Shown piece by piece: positions 1-10,407 of a stretch of 64,000 bases of DNA (positions within the stretch are counted from its first letter, which is position 1; every line of letters starts with the position of its first letter). Origin of the DNA: Borrelia coriaceae. Its GTDB lineage: Bacteria > Spirochaetota > Spirochaetia > Borreliales > Borreliaceae. The position numbers were made by a program, and so were the translations under genes. The stretch covers positions 124,001-188,000 of the forward strand of contig NZ_CP075083.1 of assembly GCF_023035295.1 (NCBI RefSeq). The letters run 5' to 3'. The notes below the pieces were generated by a model, which was not told where the DNA came from, did not search any database, and saw only the letters and a program-made list of their open reading frames with translations.

Positions 1-59
1 ATTAATTATATTTATTGAATAATTTGTCGACTTTAGTTTTAAAAGGGAGAGACATTTAT

Positions 60-1568
60 ATGTTAAGGGAAAAAAAGTTTAATTTATTAATAGTCTTAGT
101 GTTACTATCGTTAATATTATTATTGATATTAATAAGTTGTAATCCAAACATTCCACGAAAGCGTGATGTTAAAAATATGGAAGTAAATATTGTAGAGGAG
201 CCTAGTCAGAGTATAGATTTTAAACTTAATAATCTTCTTATCGAGTTTGGATTACCAGATAAGGATCTAAGGGTAATTGATGAGATTAGAAGTGTATTAA
301 TTAATCCTGAGATTGGCGCTTCTACAGGGTATAAGACATATACTGATCTTGAGTTTTATGACTTACTAAATAATTTGGGTGCGTCTAGGGTTAAAAAAAT
401 TGCAAAGAGTTATTTAAAAGTTAATAATTTCCAAGAAGATTTTGAGAATTCGTTAAATAATATTCTTAGTGAGGATGAAAGAGGAGACTTGCAAAGTAAG
501 CTTAATGATAATAGAGCTAGTTATGCGTTGTATTTAAAAAAATTATTTAGTAATAGTGCTTTTGGTGAGATGATGCTTGATAATTATGTTGCTCAGATGA
601 TTGCTCGGGAGGGTATTCAAATAGCTCAACTTGAAGAGAAGATCAGAAGTGCTTTAGGTAGGGAGTATATATACTTGCAGCTTGCAGGTGGTGAGAAAGC
701 AGCAATTGATGAGATACAAGGAATAATAACTAATGCTGCTATTGGTGCTTCTACAGGTTATAAGACTTATACTGCTTTTGAGTTTTATGATTTATTAAAT
801 TCTCTAGGAACTCTTAAGGTTAAGGAAATGATACGGGCACATCTAGAACGTAAAAAACTTAGGGATGCAGATTATATTAAGACTAGAGATATGATTGGAA
901 AAGTTAAGGATCGAAGATTAGAAGAAGAATTGCAAAAATTGCTAAGTAATGCACAGGATGCCTACAATGTATATTTAAAAGAGTTATTCCATAAATCTGA
1001 TCTTGATTCTGATCTTGATTCTGATCTTGATTCTGATCTTGATTCTGATCCTGAGCATGTGTATCGCAAAGTTGCACATAGTAAATATCGTTTTGTATTT
1101 GAAAGTGCCCAAAGAAATGCTCAAAATATTTTAAATTATGAAAAGATGTACGCAAATCTCTCAAAGCGTGATCAAAATTTACTTAATGATATACGAAATA
1201 ATATCGTAGAGCATTCTGATTTTAGTTTTAACTCTTTGTTAGGTGACTTAGGTGCTAGTGATGTTCAAGACATTATAAATTTTCATTTAAATGTTCTAAG
1301 GGCAAGCAAAGATGCTAGGGAAGTTATATCTAATCTTCCTTCTGGAAATGACAAAGAAGAATTGCGAGAAAAGTTCAATGATTTTGCGATTAAATACAAT
1401 GCGCATTTGAGATGGTGTTTTAAAGGTAATGATTCTAATAGAGTATATAATAGAGTCATTAATAGTAGGTATGCTGACAATTTTACTAATATTCAAGAAG
1501 CCGCTTTAAAGCTCATTCCAATAAGTGACCCAAGTAGTACCATAGCCGATATTATAGATGAATTTTAG
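60..1568 (+). CDS. BTA121-domain surface lipoprotein, A-B-C
   Basis: Predicted outer-surface lipoprotein of 502 aa; the family has no biochemical role known to me. ATG 60 is chosen because AAAAGGGAGAG (41-51) precedes it; an in-frame TTG at 15 would put this ribosome site inside the gene. Hydrophobic residues 7-25 end in LILISC, so Cys27 should be lipidated. Module A (about 54-172) shows INPEIG, GYKTYTDLEFYDLL and a closing SYALYLKKLF helix. Module B (about 203-310) repeats GYKTYTAFEFYDLL. Module C (about 365-490) has SFNSLLGDLG and FHLNVL instead. A DLDS-type tetrapeptide repeat lies between B and C. It is the first gene of the array; the start of the window is its leader. Confidence 0.9.
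   Translation: MLREKKFNLLIVLVLLSLILLLILISCNPNIPRKRDVKNMEVNIVEEPSQSIDFKLNNLLIEFGLPDKDLRVIDEIRSVLINPEIGASTGYKTYTDLEFYDLLNNLGASRVKKIAKSYLKVNNFQEDFENSLNNILSEDERGDLQSKLNDNRASYALYLKKLFSNSAFGEMMLDNYVAQMIAREGIQIAQLEEKIRSALGREYIYLQLAGGEKAAIDEIQGIITNAAIGASTGYKTYTAFEFYDLLNSLGTLKVKEMIRAHLERKKLRDADYIKTRDMIGKVKDRRLEEELQKLLSNAQDAYNVYLKELFHKSDLDSDLDSDLDSDLDSDPEHVYRKVAHSKYRFVFESAQRNAQNILNYEKMYANLSKRDQNLLNDIRNNIVEHSDFSFNSLLGDLGASDVQDIINFHLNVLRASKDAREVISNLPSGNDKEELREKFNDFAIKYNAHLRWCFKGNDSNRVYNRVINSRYADNFTNIQEAALKLIPISDPSSTIADIIDEF
996..1055 (+). repeat. 12-bp tandem repeat, in frame
   Basis: TCTGATCTTGAT is repeated four times in a row, followed by a diverged fifth unit. It encodes an Asp/Ser/Leu spacer between modules B and C of the lipoprotein at 60-1568. 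The unit is a multiple of three, so copy-number change by slippage would keep the frame. Confidence 0.9.
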
Positions 1569-1652
1569 GCACCTTTAAGATTTAAAAATAGAGATAATAG
1601 AGATAAGAAATATTAATAGTATTAAATAATACTGTTAAATAATATTTATTAA

Positions 1653-1690
1653 AAATAAGCCTTAAAGCAATATATTAAGGCTTATTTTAT
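1653..1690 (+). terminator. Rho-independent terminator
   Basis: Stem AAATAAGCCTTAA / TTAAGGCTTATTT around a 9-nt loop, ending T-rich. It follows the gene at 60-1568 and is the first of a conserved family of stems (AAGCCTTA...TAAGGCTT) along the array. Confidence 0.8.
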
Positions 1691-1809
1691 GTTGACTTTG
1701 GTTATTGTGATATAATGATAATCTTTTAATATAAGAATGTGATCATTTTATATTAAGTATCATTTAATAATAAATAATGTTTTGATTTTTAAAAGGAGAA
1801 TTGTTTGGT

Positions 1810-2865
1810 ATGATGCGAGTACAATATTTAACTTTATTAACATTATTAATATTATTGGAGTCATTATTATTTCTATTAATAAGTTGTAACTTAGAAGTTG
1901 CAAAAAAGCTTAAAGACAAACCTAATATTATGCAGGAAGTGGTAGGTATTAAACCAGATAGTATAAAGGTTCAGATTGATAAGCTACTTGAGCAATTTGC
2001 TTGAACAGATAGTGAGAGGCAAGTGGTTGATTATATACAAGAAGTAGTAACTAATCCTGATATTGGTAAGGCTGAGGGTTACAAAACATATAAGGTAGAA
2101 GAGTTTTTTAAGTTACTTAAAATTTTAGGTAATTTTAAGATTAAGGATATTATAAAACATTGTTTCAAAGTTGATAATTTCCAAAAAGCTTTTAATGGGG
2201 TTATAGATAGTGTTAATGATGGTGAGAAAAGAGAACGATTAAGAGTTAAGTTTTATGGCAATGGAGATAATTATGATTTATATTTAAAAGGGTTATTTAG
2301 TGGTGGCGTTGCTAATTCTATTTATGAAAATTCTATTTATGAAAAGGTGATGAGCGGTGATTATATCTCTTGTGCTACTACTTAGCTATCTCAACTTGGA
2401 GATATTTTAGGTAAGGATTATGTATATTTGCAGCTTGTAGGTAATTAGCAAGCTCTAATTAATGAGATTAAAGGTGTATTAACTGATGCTAGTATTGCTG
2501 GGGATAAAAATTATAAGACATCTACTGATCTTGAGTTTTATTATTTATTAAATAAGCTAGAAGATTTTAAGGTCAAAGAAATTATAAATTTGCATTTGAA
2601 TGTTCTAAGGGCAAGAGAAAATGCTATTAAAGTTATTGTAGAAGTTTTAAAGCATCCAGATTGTGAGAATTATGTAAGAGGTTTGCAATACCCGGTTTGA
2701 TCAATTTGATAAAGGGTATAAGCCGTATTTAAAAGAGTGCTTTGGGGCTTTTAGTCATGATGATGCATATCGTAAATTTATAAATGATAAATATGTTAAT
2801 AACTTTGGTGAGATTCAAGTAAAAGCTTTGCAATTCATATTGATGCCTTGTGCAGCATTAAATTA
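1810..2865 (+). pseudogene. BTA121 lipoprotein pseudogene, three stops and a frameshift
   Basis: The signal peptide and lipobox (FLLISC) and the ribosome site AAAAGGAG (1791-1798) are intact, so it should start like its neighbours, at ATG 1810. The frame is then broken by TGA at 2002, TAG at 2383 and TAG at 2446. The frame ends at TGA 2698 and coding resumes in another frame (RFDQFDKGYKPYLKECF) to TAG 2863. Reading through the stops gives module A (GYKTYKVEEFFKLL), a shortened B (NYKTSTDLEFYYLL) whose helix runs straight into C-type residues (LHLNVLRARENA), and a C-terminal tail. Loss of B/C sequence as well as stops points to old decay. It may still act as a recombination donor. Confidence 0.88.
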
Positions 2866-3317
2866 GGAATATTGAAATTAAATCTCAACAGGTACATTCC
2901 AAATGATAGAGTAGGTAATACCACAGGTGATATCCATGTGTAAGCCTTAAGCTTAATAATAATAAAGAAATAATAAAGAAAATAATGGCAAAGATAAAGT
3001 AAGCCTTAAATCTTAGGATTTAAGGCTTTTATTTTATACCAAAAGGTATAAGGAGATACTGATTAGTATTTGATAAATAAAATTTATTATTTAATAACAT
3101 GTATTAAGCATACATAATAATAAGAATTTATTAGCAAGATCGATTTTATTAATATCTTTAATAATTATGCTAGATAATGCTAGCAAGTTTATGATCTTGT
3201 GTTAATATTAATATATATTACAAAGTAATACTATGTCAATTTAATAATTAATTTAGTTTAATATTAGGTTTAATTTAATAATATGTTTTATTTAATTCTG
3301 AAAAAGGAGATATTTAT
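2866..3317 (+). other. Intergenic: terminator and AT-rich leader
   Basis: Contains the terminator at 3001-3035 and about 280 bp of AT-rich leader with repeated TTTAATAAT-like words. The next gene's ribosome site AAAAAGGAG lies about 8 nt before ATG 3318. I see no coding sequence. Confidence 0.6.
3001..3035 (+). terminator. Rho-independent terminator
   Basis: Perfect 12-bp stem AAGCCTTAAATC / GATTTAAGGCTT with loop TTAG, then TTATTTTAT. It terminates the pseudogene at 1810-2865. Confidence 0.85.
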
Positions 3318-4796
3318 ATGATGAAGGTTAAACATCTCAGTTTATTAATAGTATTAATATTAATGCCATTATTATTGCTACTAATAAGTTGTAATTCAAG
3401 TACTGACTTAAAGAAAGATACCGTAGACATGGTATCAAACATTAGAATGCAGGCTTATAGTGAAAAGCGTGAAGTTAAGTTTCATAATGTTTTCGATATA
3501 TTTGGTTTATCATATGATGATAGACAGGTAATGCTTAAGATACAAGGAGTAGTAACTAATCCTAATATTGGGAAGGATAAAAATTATAAGACATATACTG
3601 ATTCTCAGTTTTATGATTTAATCAATATTTTAGGTGAGCTTAGGGTTAAAAGCATTATAAAAAGTTATTTAGAAGCTTCTAAAATTCAAAGTAATGTCCA
3701 GAAGGCATTTGAGAAAGCTTTAAATAATATTTATGATGATAAGAAAAAATTGAGCTTGCAGAGTAAGCTTAATGATATTAAAGATGGTTATAATTTGAAT
3801 TTAAAAGAATTATTTAATGAGCGTAGTGTTGATGATGTGTATGCTAAGATTGCAAATAATACTTATATGTCTCAAGTAATAGCTAATGCAAATGCTCAGC
3901 TATCTCAGCTTAGATCGCATGTTAGAGGTGTTGCTAATGATAAGGATGTATATCTGCAACTTTCAGCCAATGAGCAAGATGTAATTGATGATATTAAAGG
4001 CATAGTAACTAATCCTGCTGTTGCTAAGGATTACGATTATGAGACATCTACTGATTCTAAGTTTTATGATTTATTAAATACTCTAGATATTCTTAAAGTT
4101 AGGGAAATGATAGAAGCTTATCTAAGAGAAGCAAGAAAGAGAGCTGAGAAGTACGCAGAGGTTAAGAGCATTATTGATAGTATTGAAGATAGTGTTTTAA
4201 GAGAAAAATTGCAAAAACTACTTGATGATAAGCATGACCTTTACAAGGTAACTTTAAAGAGGATCTTCAATAGCTCTAACTCTGATTTTATATATCAAGA
4301 AGTTGTGCATGGTGATTATATTCCTCTTTTTGGTGATTTTAGAGACGATATTGCAGGCATTAAAAATTTTGAAGATATATATAAAGGGCTTTCAAGTGAC
4401 GAGCAAGCTTTAATTGAGGATATAAGAAGTAATGATACAGAGCGCTCTAAGTTAAAATTTAAGGCATTGTTGGGTCGTTTGGGTTCCAAGGCGATTAGCG
4501 AGATTATAGCCTTTCATTTAAATGTTCTTCAAGAAAAAGAAGCTGCTAAATCAGTTTTAGGCAATGTTCCTAAAGGGGATGAAAAGGAAGATTTGGTACA
4601 GCAATTTGAAAGATATGTTTATAATTATGACCTCCATTTAGAATGGTGCTTTCAGGATAGTAATCCTTATAATAGAATCAAGAATAGTAAATATGCTAGT
4701 AATTTTACTAAGATTAAAGAAGAGGCTTTAAAACTCACCCCAGTAAATGAGGTGGGTAATGCTGATGGTGATCTTCATATTAAGGATAATAAATAA
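3318..4796 (+). CDS. BTA121-domain surface lipoprotein, A-B-C
   Basis: 492 aa. ATG follows AAAAAGGAGATATTTAT, the array's standard ribosome site. Signal peptide of 24 residues; Cys25 in LLLISC. Module A has NYKTYTDSQFYDLI near residue 90. Module B (near 240) has a degenerate motif, YETSTDSKFYDLL, in which the usual Tyr of KTY is Ser. Module C has SKLKFKALLGRLG near 377 followed by FHLNVL. The C-terminus ends in a short hydrophilic tail (GDLHIKDNK). Confidence 0.9.
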   Translation: MMKVKHLSLLIVLILMPLLLLLISCNSSTDLKKDTVDMVSNIRMQAYSEKREVKFHNVFDIFGLSYDDRQVMLKIQGVVTNPNIGKDKNYKTYTDSQFYDLINILGELRVKSIIKSYLEASKIQSNVQKAFEKALNNIYDDKKKLSLQSKLNDIKDGYNLNLKELFNERSVDDVYAKIANNTYMSQVIANANAQLSQLRSHVRGVANDKDVYLQLSANEQDVIDDIKGIVTNPAVAKDYDYETSTDSKFYDLLNTLDILKVREMIEAYLREARKRAEKYAEVKSIIDSIEDSVLREKLQKLLDDKHDLYKVTLKRIFNSSNSDFIYQEVVHGDYIPLFGDFRDDIAGIKNFEDIYKGLSSDEQALIEDIRSNDTERSKLKFKALLGRLGSKAISEIIAFHLNVLQEKEAAKSVLGNVPKGDEKEDLVQQFERYVYNYDLHLEWCFQDSNPYNRIKNSKYASNFTKIKEEALKLTPVNEVGNADGDLHIKDNK

Positions 4797-5111
4797 AAAT
4801 AAATATTAAAATAAGGTAATCGATTAGGTTAAGCCTTTTAAAGTAAGCCTTAGGAGTTAAGAGTATAAGGCTTGACTCCTACTTATGTATATCCGTGGAT
4901 TACATTGAATATATGTGTTGTTTGCTGATTATTAAATTAAAAATAGATAATCATTAAATATGTTAATTATCTCAATGGATGCGTAAGTAGTGGTTTTTAA
5001 AATGGTTAGATATTACTTTAATATAGTAACATTATAATAGTAATTTTATAATGTTATTTAATTGAATGATGTATTTAATGATTTAATTGAGTTTAAAAAG
5101 GAGATATTTAT
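4797..5111 (+). other. Intergenic: weak terminator and leader with inverted repeat
   Basis: Holds an imperfect AAGCCTTA...TAAGGCTT stem (4845-4873), with a TAGGAGT/ACTCCTA pair overlapping it. An 11-bp inverted repeat lies at 5027-5056. No gene is visible. Confidence 0.55.
5027..5056 (+). promoter_or_regulatory. Leader inverted repeat, 11-bp arms
   Basis: TAACATTATAA and TTATAATGTTA are exact reverse complements separated by 8 nt, about 55 nt before ATG 5112. Several array leaders have an AT-rich inverted repeat in this position. It could be a 5'-UTR hairpin or a protein site. Confidence 0.5.
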
Positions 5112-6578
5112 ATGATGAGAGTTAAACATTTCAGTTTATTGGTGGTATTAATGTTAATGTCATTATTATTACTAATAGGCTGCAGTTCAGACGCCACTAT
5201 GCCAGAGCCTGATGTGTCAAAGCCTGATGTTAAAGATATGAAAGATGAGGGTGTAGAGCTTAAGCAGTTTCTTGATACATTTAATTTATTAGCTGATGAG
5301 CAAGTAGCAGTTGGCGAGATTCAAGGTATATTACTTGATCCTAATATTGGTAAGTCTGAAGGTTATAAGATATATACCGTGCAGGGGTTTTTTGATTTAC
5401 TTAAAACTTTAGGTGCTCTTAGAGTTAAAAAAATTGTAGAGAATTATTTAAGAGTTAGTAATGTTCAGAAAAATTTTGAGAAATCTATAGATGAGTTTCA
5501 TGACGCTAATGAAAAGGATCAATTGCGTAAGAAGCTTAATGATAATAGAGCTAGTTATGCGTTGTATTTGAAAAAGTTATTTAGTAAGAGTGCTCCGGGT
5601 AGCGTTATAAGTGATGATTATATTTCTGGAATGGCTAAGCAGGTAGATGATCAGATAGCTTTACTTGAAAGAGAAATTAAAGGTGTTCTGCAAGATAAAT
5701 ATATATATTTACATTTTGCATTAGAGGAGCAATTAGCACTTAATGAGATTAAAGATATATTACTTGATCCTAAAATTGGTAAGTATAAAGGTTATGATAA
5801 ATATACTTTGGAGATCTTTTATAAGTTACTGGGAACTTTAGGTGATGTTAAATTAAAGACAATGATAGAGGCTTATCTAAGATATGAGCAACTTAGAGCT
5901 GTAGATTATGCAAAAGTTAGTAAGGCTATTAAAGATATTGAAGATTTAGTATTCAAGGAAAGATTTCAACAAGAGCTTGATGACATAAATAATAAGTATA
6001 CGTTGGCTTTAAAAGCCTTGTTTCATGCTCCTAATACTGATTCTATATATCAAGGAGTTGTAAGGCGGATTTATTATCCTCATTACTTTAATTTGCTTTT
6101 AAAAGGAGTCCAAGGATTTATAAGGTTTGAAGAGACATTCGCAGATCTCTTAGAGTATGAGCAGGATGTAATTAGATATATGGAAGAAGAGGTTCAAGAG
6201 GCTGGTGAGTTGGATTTCAAAATTTTGTTAGGTGAGTTAGGTGTTGATAGGCTTAAAAAAATTGTAGAGATTCATTTAGATGTTCTTAAAGAACAAAAGA
6301 GTACTGAGAAGTTCTTAAAAGATTTGCCTAAAGGGGATAAAAAAGACGATTTGAAGTCACAATTTGCAGATTATGTTAATGATTATATTCCACATCTAGA
6401 ATCGTGCTTTAAGGGTGCTGATGTTGATGAAATTTACAATAAATTTATAAATAGTAAATATGCTGATAATTTTAAGATGCTTAGAAAATCTGATAGTCCT
6501 GCTGCGGGAAACCAAGCAGGTAATGCATCAAGTATGCCAAGTGCAACTCCAGATGCTACTACTACCAGTAATCCTTAA
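5112..6578 (+). CDS. BTA121-domain surface lipoprotein, A-B-C
   Basis: 488 aa; ATG after AAAAAGGAGATATTTAT. Lipobox LLIGC with Cys24. The spacer before module A is short and Pro/Asp-rich. Modules centre on GYKIYTVQGFFDLL (about 84), GYDKYTLEIFYKLL (about 227) and LDFKILLGELG (about 365). The stretch LNDNRASYALYLKKLF at the end of module A also occurs in the gene at 60-1568, with near-identical DNA (about 5535-5590 against 504-555), a sign of segment sharing. The C-terminus is an Ala/Ser/Thr/Pro-rich tail of about 30 residues. Confidence 0.9.
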   Translation: MMRVKHFSLLVVLMLMSLLLLIGCSSDATMPEPDVSKPDVKDMKDEGVELKQFLDTFNLLADEQVAVGEIQGILLDPNIGKSEGYKIYTVQGFFDLLKTLGALRVKKIVENYLRVSNVQKNFEKSIDEFHDANEKDQLRKKLNDNRASYALYLKKLFSKSAPGSVISDDYISGMAKQVDDQIALLEREIKGVLQDKYIYLHFALEEQLALNEIKDILLDPKIGKYKGYDKYTLEIFYKLLGTLGDVKLKTMIEAYLRYEQLRAVDYAKVSKAIKDIEDLVFKERFQQELDDINNKYTLALKALFHAPNTDSIYQGVVRRIYYPHYFNLLLKGVQGFIRFEETFADLLEYEQDVIRYMEEEVQEAGELDFKILLGELGVDRLKKIVEIHLDVLKEQKSTEKFLKDLPKGDKKDDLKSQFADYVNDYIPHLESCFKGADVDEIYNKFINSKYADNFKMLRKSDSPAAGNQAGNASSMPSATPDATTTSNP

Positions 6579-6881
6579 GTTAAAAGACTAAATATAAATT
6601 AATATAAGTTAAGCCTTGGATCATAAGATTTAAGGCTTAGTATTTATATACAAATGTCTAAAGGTATTTTGATAGGTGTTTATTGATAAAAATTAAATAA
6701 AAATTTAAAAACATCAAATAACAAATAAATACAAAGTAAATATATTAACATACATATGTAAATAATAGTTTTTTAAGATCATGATTATATGATAATATAA
6801 TGGTATCATAGTGTTGTCCAATTATTTAATAATTTAATAATATGTTAATTTTTTATTCATTTTAAAAAGGGAGATGTTTAT
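6579..6881 (+). other. Intergenic: terminator and leader
   Basis: Contains the terminator at 6611-6645, then an AT-rich leader with an imperfect TATGATA/TATCATA pair near 6787-6810 and the ribosome site AAAAAGGGAG. Confidence 0.55.
6611..6645 (+). terminator. Rho-independent terminator
   Basis: AAGCCTTGGATC / GATTTAAGGCTT with a 4-nt loop (ATAA); one G-T pair. The tract after it is AT-rich but not a pure T run. Confidence 0.72.
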
Positions 6882-8318
6882 ATGTTAGGAGCAAAACGTT
6901 TCAGTTTATTAATAGCATTAATATTAATGTTATTGCTGCTACTAATAAGTTGTAATCCAAACATTTCATCGATGCATGATAACAAAAGCAAGGATTTATT
7001 GGGCCTTGGAAAGGAGGATGGTCATGAATTTAAGTTTAAGGAGCTTTTTGACAAGTTTGGCTTACCACTTGATGATCAAGTTGTAGTTGATAATATAAAA
7101 AAAATAGTGACTGATCCTAATATTGGCGTTGATGAGGGTTATAGGACATATAATGATCTTGAATTTTATAATTTGCTCAATGTTTTAGGACCTATTAGGC
7201 TTAAAGAAATGATTGAAAATTATTGTGAAGTTGATAAAAGACAACGTGAGCTTCAAGATGCATTTGAGCGAGTTTTAAATAATATGATTAATATCAAAAA
7301 AGTAGGACAATTACAGGCTGTGCTTAATACTAATATAGATAATTATTTGTTGCAAGTAAAGAAGTTATTTAATTACTTTAGTGCTGATGATGTTTATGCT
7401 CAAATTGTTGATGAGGATAATATTGCTCGGATGATTGAGCGGGCAACTGTTCAGATATCTAGACTTAGACTTTATATTAGAGGTGATGCTGATGCTAATG
7501 ATGTATATTTACAGCTCTCGGTTAGTGAGCAAGATGCAATTGATGCTATTAAGAGAATAGTAACTGACCGTTCTGTTGCTGATGGATATAATTACAAGAC
7601 ATATACTGATTCTGAATTTTATGATTTATTAAATTTGTTAGATATCTTTAAGGTGAAGAGAATGATCAAAGCTTATGTGAGGCAGGTAAAAATTCTAGAT
7701 TCAGATTATGCAGTAGCTAAGGCAGCTGTTGAGAGTCTTGAGAGTGTAGAGGTTAGGCAAAGATTGTTAGTAATTATGAAGCATTTTTATGATCATTACA
7801 AGGTGGTTATAAAATCGATATTTAATGATAGTAAGGAAAATAGTGAATCTATATGTCAAAAATTATTGGATCTTAACTATGATGCTAAGTTTATTAATGC
7901 TATTAACATTGCTCGTACTGTTAATAGATTTGAAGCTATATTCGAAAATCTCTTAGATGATCAAAAATCGGTACTTGAATATATTCAAAATATTGGTCTA
8001 CCATCTTCTCTTATTTTAAATTTTAAGATCATTGTAGCTAATTTAGGTGCTCTTAAGGTTAAAGAGATTATGAGCTTTCATGCAGAAGTTTTTCTAGCAA
8101 AAGAAAGTGCTAAAGCAGCTTTAGCAAATACTTCTTCTTTTCCGTCAAAAATAGCCTTAGAAAAGCAGTTTAATGAACTTGAGTATGATTATCATTTGTA
8201 TTTAAAAAAGTGTTTTCAAGGTGCTGGTTATGCTAATGAGATTGATAAGCTAACTGCTAGTAGTAAATATATTCGTGACTTTAATAAAATTGAAGAAACC
8301 GTTTTAAATCTTTATTAA
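6882..8318 (+). CDS. BTA121-domain surface lipoprotein, A-B-C
   Basis: 478 aa; ATG after AAAAAGGGAGATGTTTAT. Cys24 in LLLISC. Module A GYRTYNDLEFYNLL (about 86), module B YNYKTYTDSEFYDLL (about 237), module C LNFKIIVANLGALKVKEI (about 380). In C the usual LLGxLG is IVANLG. The helix VDKRQRELQDAFE after module A is shared with the next gene at near-identical DNA (about 7220-7266 against 9021-9060). The protein ends soon after module C with no added tail. Confidence 0.9.
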   Translation: MLGAKRFSLLIALILMLLLLLISCNPNISSMHDNKSKDLLGLGKEDGHEFKFKELFDKFGLPLDDQVVVDNIKKIVTDPNIGVDEGYRTYNDLEFYNLLNVLGPIRLKEMIENYCEVDKRQRELQDAFERVLNNMINIKKVGQLQAVLNTNIDNYLLQVKKLFNYFSADDVYAQIVDEDNIARMIERATVQISRLRLYIRGDADANDVYLQLSVSEQDAIDAIKRIVTDRSVADGYNYKTYTDSEFYDLLNLLDIFKVKRMIKAYVRQVKILDSDYAVAKAAVESLESVEVRQRLLVIMKHFYDHYKVVIKSIFNDSKENSESICQKLLDLNYDAKFINAINIARTVNRFEAIFENLLDDQKSVLEYIQNIGLPSSLILNFKIIVANLGALKVKEIMSFHAEVFLAKESAKAALANTSSFPSKIALEKQFNELEYDYHLYLKKCFQGAGYANEIDKLTASSKYIRDFNKIEETVLNLY

Positions 8319-8669
8319 AGTAATTCAAGTAAATTCAGACTTCTTTAGGTAAGTTTTGTGGATACTTTTAAAGTATAGTATTAAGTAATGTAGCCTTGAG
8401 GATTTGTCAAGATAAGTTTTAGATCTTATAAGTTAATGAGTTAATTTAGGTCTAATATCTAGCCTTAGATATATTTATAAATAATTAAATTGATAAAAAA
8501 TATGTATAGGTTAAATATATGAATGTATGTGTCGCTAATAATGCTTTATCATTTATGATATTATGGTAGTATGATTGTGTTGTAGCATCTCAGCCTTGTA
8601 ATTAGTTTTTTTCTTATAATTAGTTTTTTTGATAATTTATTTAATTGATTTTAAAAAGGAGACATTTAT
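8319..8669 (+). other. Intergenic, no clear terminator
   Basis: AT-rich, with scattered AGCCTTAG-like words (for example near 8461-8466) that do not pair into the usual strong stem. A TTATGATATTATGG segment near 8556-8570 resembles leader promoter words elsewhere in the array. No gene seen. Confidence 0.5.
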
Positions 8670-10133
8670 ATGTTAGGGTTTAAACGTTTCAATTTATTAG
8701 TAGCATTAATATTTATATCATTGTTATTGTTATTGTTATTAATAAGTTGTAATCCAAATAGTGAGTTGAGGGGTAATTTAAACGAAATGGGAGTAAACGT
8801 TGGCGAGGATTATAATGAGCTTCAGCTTAAGATGCTTATTAACACATTTGCGTTAATGAATGAAGAGCAAGCTGCTTTGGATAAGATACGAAGCATAGTA
8901 ACTAGTCCTGAGATTGGTGCTTCTAAAGGTTATAAGACATATAGTGTCTTTGAATTTTATGATTTTTTAAAGACTCTTGGAGTTTTGGATGCTAAGAAAG
9001 TTATTAGGAATTATTTAAAAGTTGATAAAAGACAACGCGAGCTTCAAGATGCATTTGAGGAGTCTTTATATAGTATTTATGATTTAGATAAAAGAGAGCA
9101 ATTGCAAATACAGCTTGATGAGCAAAAAAATAGTTGTTCGTTGCGATTAAAGCAGTTATTTAGTGATGAGGATGTTTATAGTGTATATGTTAAAATTGCT
9201 GATGATAATTATGTTAAGCAGGCAGTTGAGCATACAGCTGTTGGTTTAGCTAAACTTAGATCTCAGGTTAGAGGTGTTGTTGAGGATGGAGATGTATATT
9301 TACGGCTTTCATTTCATGAGCAAAATGTAATTGATGAAATTAAAGGCATAGTAACTAATCCTTATATTGCTAGTTATGATGGTTATAAGACATATACTGA
9401 GTCTCAGTTTTATGATTTATTAAATACCATGGGCATTTCCAATGTTACTGAACTTATAATACTTTATGAAAGGTATTTAAGAATTAGGGCTATAGATTAT
9501 TCAGATATTAAAGCAGAGCTAGAGAGCATTGAGGACTTAGATATTAGGTCAGAATTACAACAACATCTTGCTTATGTATCGCGTATTTACCAGGTATCTT
9601 TAAAAGGGGCATTCAGTGATTTTAATCTTGACCTTGTGTTTAAGGTGTTAAAGGAAAATCGTGATTCTGTGTTTGTTGATATTTATAATTGTATTGAGTA
9701 TGTTAAAGTATTTGAAGAGATATACAAGAAATTATCAATTATTGAAAAAAACGCAGTTAGATATATGCAAAATATTAATCTTAACTATCGTCAAAATATT
9801 GGGTCAAGACCTTGTAATATAAGCTTTAAAATTGTGTTAGGTGGCTTAGGTTTGTCTAAGGTTAAAGAGATTCTTGATGTTCATTTAAAAACATTACAGG
9901 CAAGAGACACTGCTCGCTCAATACTTATGCAAGTCCCTGTAAGCGAGGTAAAACAGATTATAGAAAAACATTTTGATAAGCTTGTGCTTGGTTATGATTC
10001 GTATTTAAAACAGTGCTTTTACAATGCTGTTAGTTATCAAGATGTTTATAATAGGATGTTTGATGATAAATATATGAAGAGTTTTATACAAGTGCAAGCG
10101 GAAGCCTCACTAAAACTTTACCCAAAAAGGTGA
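8670..10133 (+). CDS. BTA121-domain surface lipoprotein, A-B-C
   Basis: 487 aa; ATG after AAAAAGGAGACATTTAT. Long hydrophobic core; Cys27 in LLLISC. Module A GYKTYSVFEFYDFL (about 87), module B GYKTYTESQFYDLL (about 238), module C ISFKIVLGGLG (about 382). An insert of about a dozen residues (NYRQNIGSRP) precedes the C hallmark and is absent from neighbours. The 3' end (LKLYPKR) is short. Confidence 0.9.
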   Translation: MLGFKRFNLLVALIFISLLLLLLLISCNPNSELRGNLNEMGVNVGEDYNELQLKMLINTFALMNEEQAALDKIRSIVTSPEIGASKGYKTYSVFEFYDFLKTLGVLDAKKVIRNYLKVDKRQRELQDAFEESLYSIYDLDKREQLQIQLDEQKNSCSLRLKQLFSDEDVYSVYVKIADDNYVKQAVEHTAVGLAKLRSQVRGVVEDGDVYLRLSFHEQNVIDEIKGIVTNPYIASYDGYKTYTESQFYDLLNTMGISNVTELIILYERYLRIRAIDYSDIKAELESIEDLDIRSELQQHLAYVSRIYQVSLKGAFSDFNLDLVFKVLKENRDSVFVDIYNCIEYVKVFEEIYKKLSIIEKNAVRYMQNINLNYRQNIGSRPCNISFKIVLGGLGLSKVKEILDVHLKTLQARDTARSILMQVPVSEVKQIIEKHFDKLVLGYDSYLKQCFYNAVSYQDVYNRMFDDKYMKSFIQVQAEASLKLYPKR

Positions 10134-10407
10134 GTAAGCTAAAGGTTGATTAAACATTTACAGGTAATAAGGTTTCAGGTAATCTTTAAATTAATTTAAA
10201 TGAATAATTAAATAATAATTATTTATAATATAAAGATATGAGGGGTAGATCTTAAGTTTTTATAATTTAAGGTTTTAATTTATATCTATGATGATATTGT
10301 GGTATTGTAATTGTGTTTGAATACTATAATATCATTATTTAATTAATGTGTATTTATTATTATTTATTTAATAAGGTGTTTAGTTTATTTTGAAAAAGGG
10401 AAATTTT

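Noticed and set aside
904..1164. - strand ORF with repeated Gln/Asp (QDQNQDQN)
   Set aside because: It is the antisense of the 12-bp Asp/Ser repeat inside the lipoprotein at 60-1568; no start signal and no family.
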